From Bacillota bacterium (GTDB taxonomy: Bacteria > Bacillota_A > Clostridia > Lachnospirales > Bianqueaceae), in the NCBI GenBank assembly GCA_017420625.1, contig JAFOIR010000124.1, positions 1-5,362 of the forward strand: a stretch of DNA of 5,362 nt, in the 5' to 3' direction. Below the pieces are notes generated by a model that saw only the letters and a list, made by a program, of their open reading frames with translations, had not been told where the DNA came from and searched no databases. This document shows positions 4,912 through 5,362 of this stretch, piece after piece. Made by a program: the position numbers and the translations under genes. Each line of letters begins with the position of its first letter. The stretch's first letter is position 1.

Positions 4912-4978
4912 AAGTTTGTAAAGTGCGCTTCGCAAACTTGATAATTATCAGCAATTATGATAAACTCGTTTTGCAAAA
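4912..4978 (+). promoter_or_regulatory. Cluster of palindromes in the leader of the third ATPase gene
   Basis: Three elements follow one another: AAGTTTG/CAAACTT (4912-4918 with 4933-4939, with an inner AAG/CTT stem), the perfect 12-bp palindrome TGATAATTATCA (4939-4950), and the perfect 10-bp palindrome TTTTGCAAAA (4969-4978), which ends 1 nt before the ribosome site. They may be operators or RNA structure controlling translation. Confidence 0.45.
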
Positions 4979-4993
4979 TAGGAGGTGTGAGCG

Positions 4994-5362
4994 ATGCGTG
5001 CCCTTATCAATCGCCCGGTCTATATGGAACAACTTATCAGCTTCCGGGAAAAACAAATTATAAAGGTTGTCACGGGAATTCGTCGCTGTGGAAAATCAAC
5101 GCTGTTTGATTTGTACTGCGAGTATCTTCAAAACAATGGCATCCAGGAAGATCAGATCATCCGCTTCAATCTTGAAGATCCCGATTATCACGATATACAG
5201 GATTATATGCAGCTTTATCATCTGGTTTCGGATCGGCTAAATCCCGATAAAATGAATTATATCTTCATTGACGAGGTACAGACCGTTCCAGACTTTCAGA
5301 AAGCGGTGGATGGTCTGTTCATCAAGTCTAACTGCGATGTTTATATTACGGGATCAAATGCC
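4994..5362 (+). CDS. AAA_14/DUF4143-class ATPase, N-terminal 123 residues (runs off window)
   Basis: The frame is open from ATG 4994 to the last base. AGGAGGTG (4980-4987) stands 6 nt before the start. Walker A is GIRRCGKS (28-35), Walker B IFIDE (90-94) followed by VQ, and ITGSNA (118-123) is the sensor-like motif in which this subgroup has Ser-Asn where the other two proteins have GSLLG. The opening NRPVYMEQL then TGIRRCGKST is characteristic of a different branch of the class from the first two ATPases, so this is not a local duplicate. The rest of the ATPase domain and the DUF4143 part would lie beyond the window. It is divergent from the second ATPase gene, with about 670 bp between starts. 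Confidence 0.9.
   Translation, partial: MRALINRPVYMEQLISFREKQIIKVVTGIRRCGKSTLFDLYCEYLQNNGIQEDQIIRFNLEDPDYHDIQDYMQLYHLVSDRLNPDKMNYIFIDEVQTVPDFQKAVDGLFIKSNCDVYITGSNA

Overview
The window looks like an accessory stretch of a Gram-positive, probably gut-associated Bacillota chromosome (Clostridia or Erysipelotrichia type). The clues are strong GGAGGTG ribosome sites before every well-supported start, sigma-A type promoters, and an IS110 remnant whose protein start resembles IS110 proteins of that group. This placement is inference. Base composition drifts from a GC-rich first gene to clearly AT-richer sequence on the right, which suggests pieces of different origin.

Layout. Positions 1-534 hold the 3' end of an unrecognised gene, followed by a clear terminator (601-637), a long hairpin (688-740) and a regulatory block of phased short repeats and two 18-nt direct repeats. 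A full-length ATPase gene of the AAA_14/DUF4143 class follows (936-2255, + strand). Then comes a degraded patch on the minus strand: the left end of an IS110-family element (structured leader plus the first 35 recombinase codons) joined in frame to a sigma-region-4-like fragment that is broken by an amber stop (2332-2727). A second AAA_14/DUF4143 ATPase gene (4327-2996, minus strand) has its own strong terminator, promoter and 33-nt-period repeats. Between it and the third ATPase gene lie four GYAGACA boxes spaced exactly 42 bp apart and a weak small ORF. The third ATPase gene starts at 4994 on the + strand and runs out of the window.

How the genes may work together. Three members of one ATPase class within about 4.4 kb is the main theme. 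The two complete ones share the same domain order (P-loop ATPase, middle helical region, PD-(D/E)XK-like C-terminus) but are not recent copies. Each has its own control region: genes 1 and 2 carry direct repeats of about 32-33 nt period laid over the promoter, with unrelated repeat sequences; gene 3 has several palindromes in its leader. No partner gene is co-transcribed with any of them, so they look like stand-alone, separately controlled units. Their cellular role is not established by the sequence.

The most unusual items are the promoter-embedded direct repeats, the IS110 leader that folds the start site of its own reading frame into a 13-bp stem, and the 42-bp phased box array.
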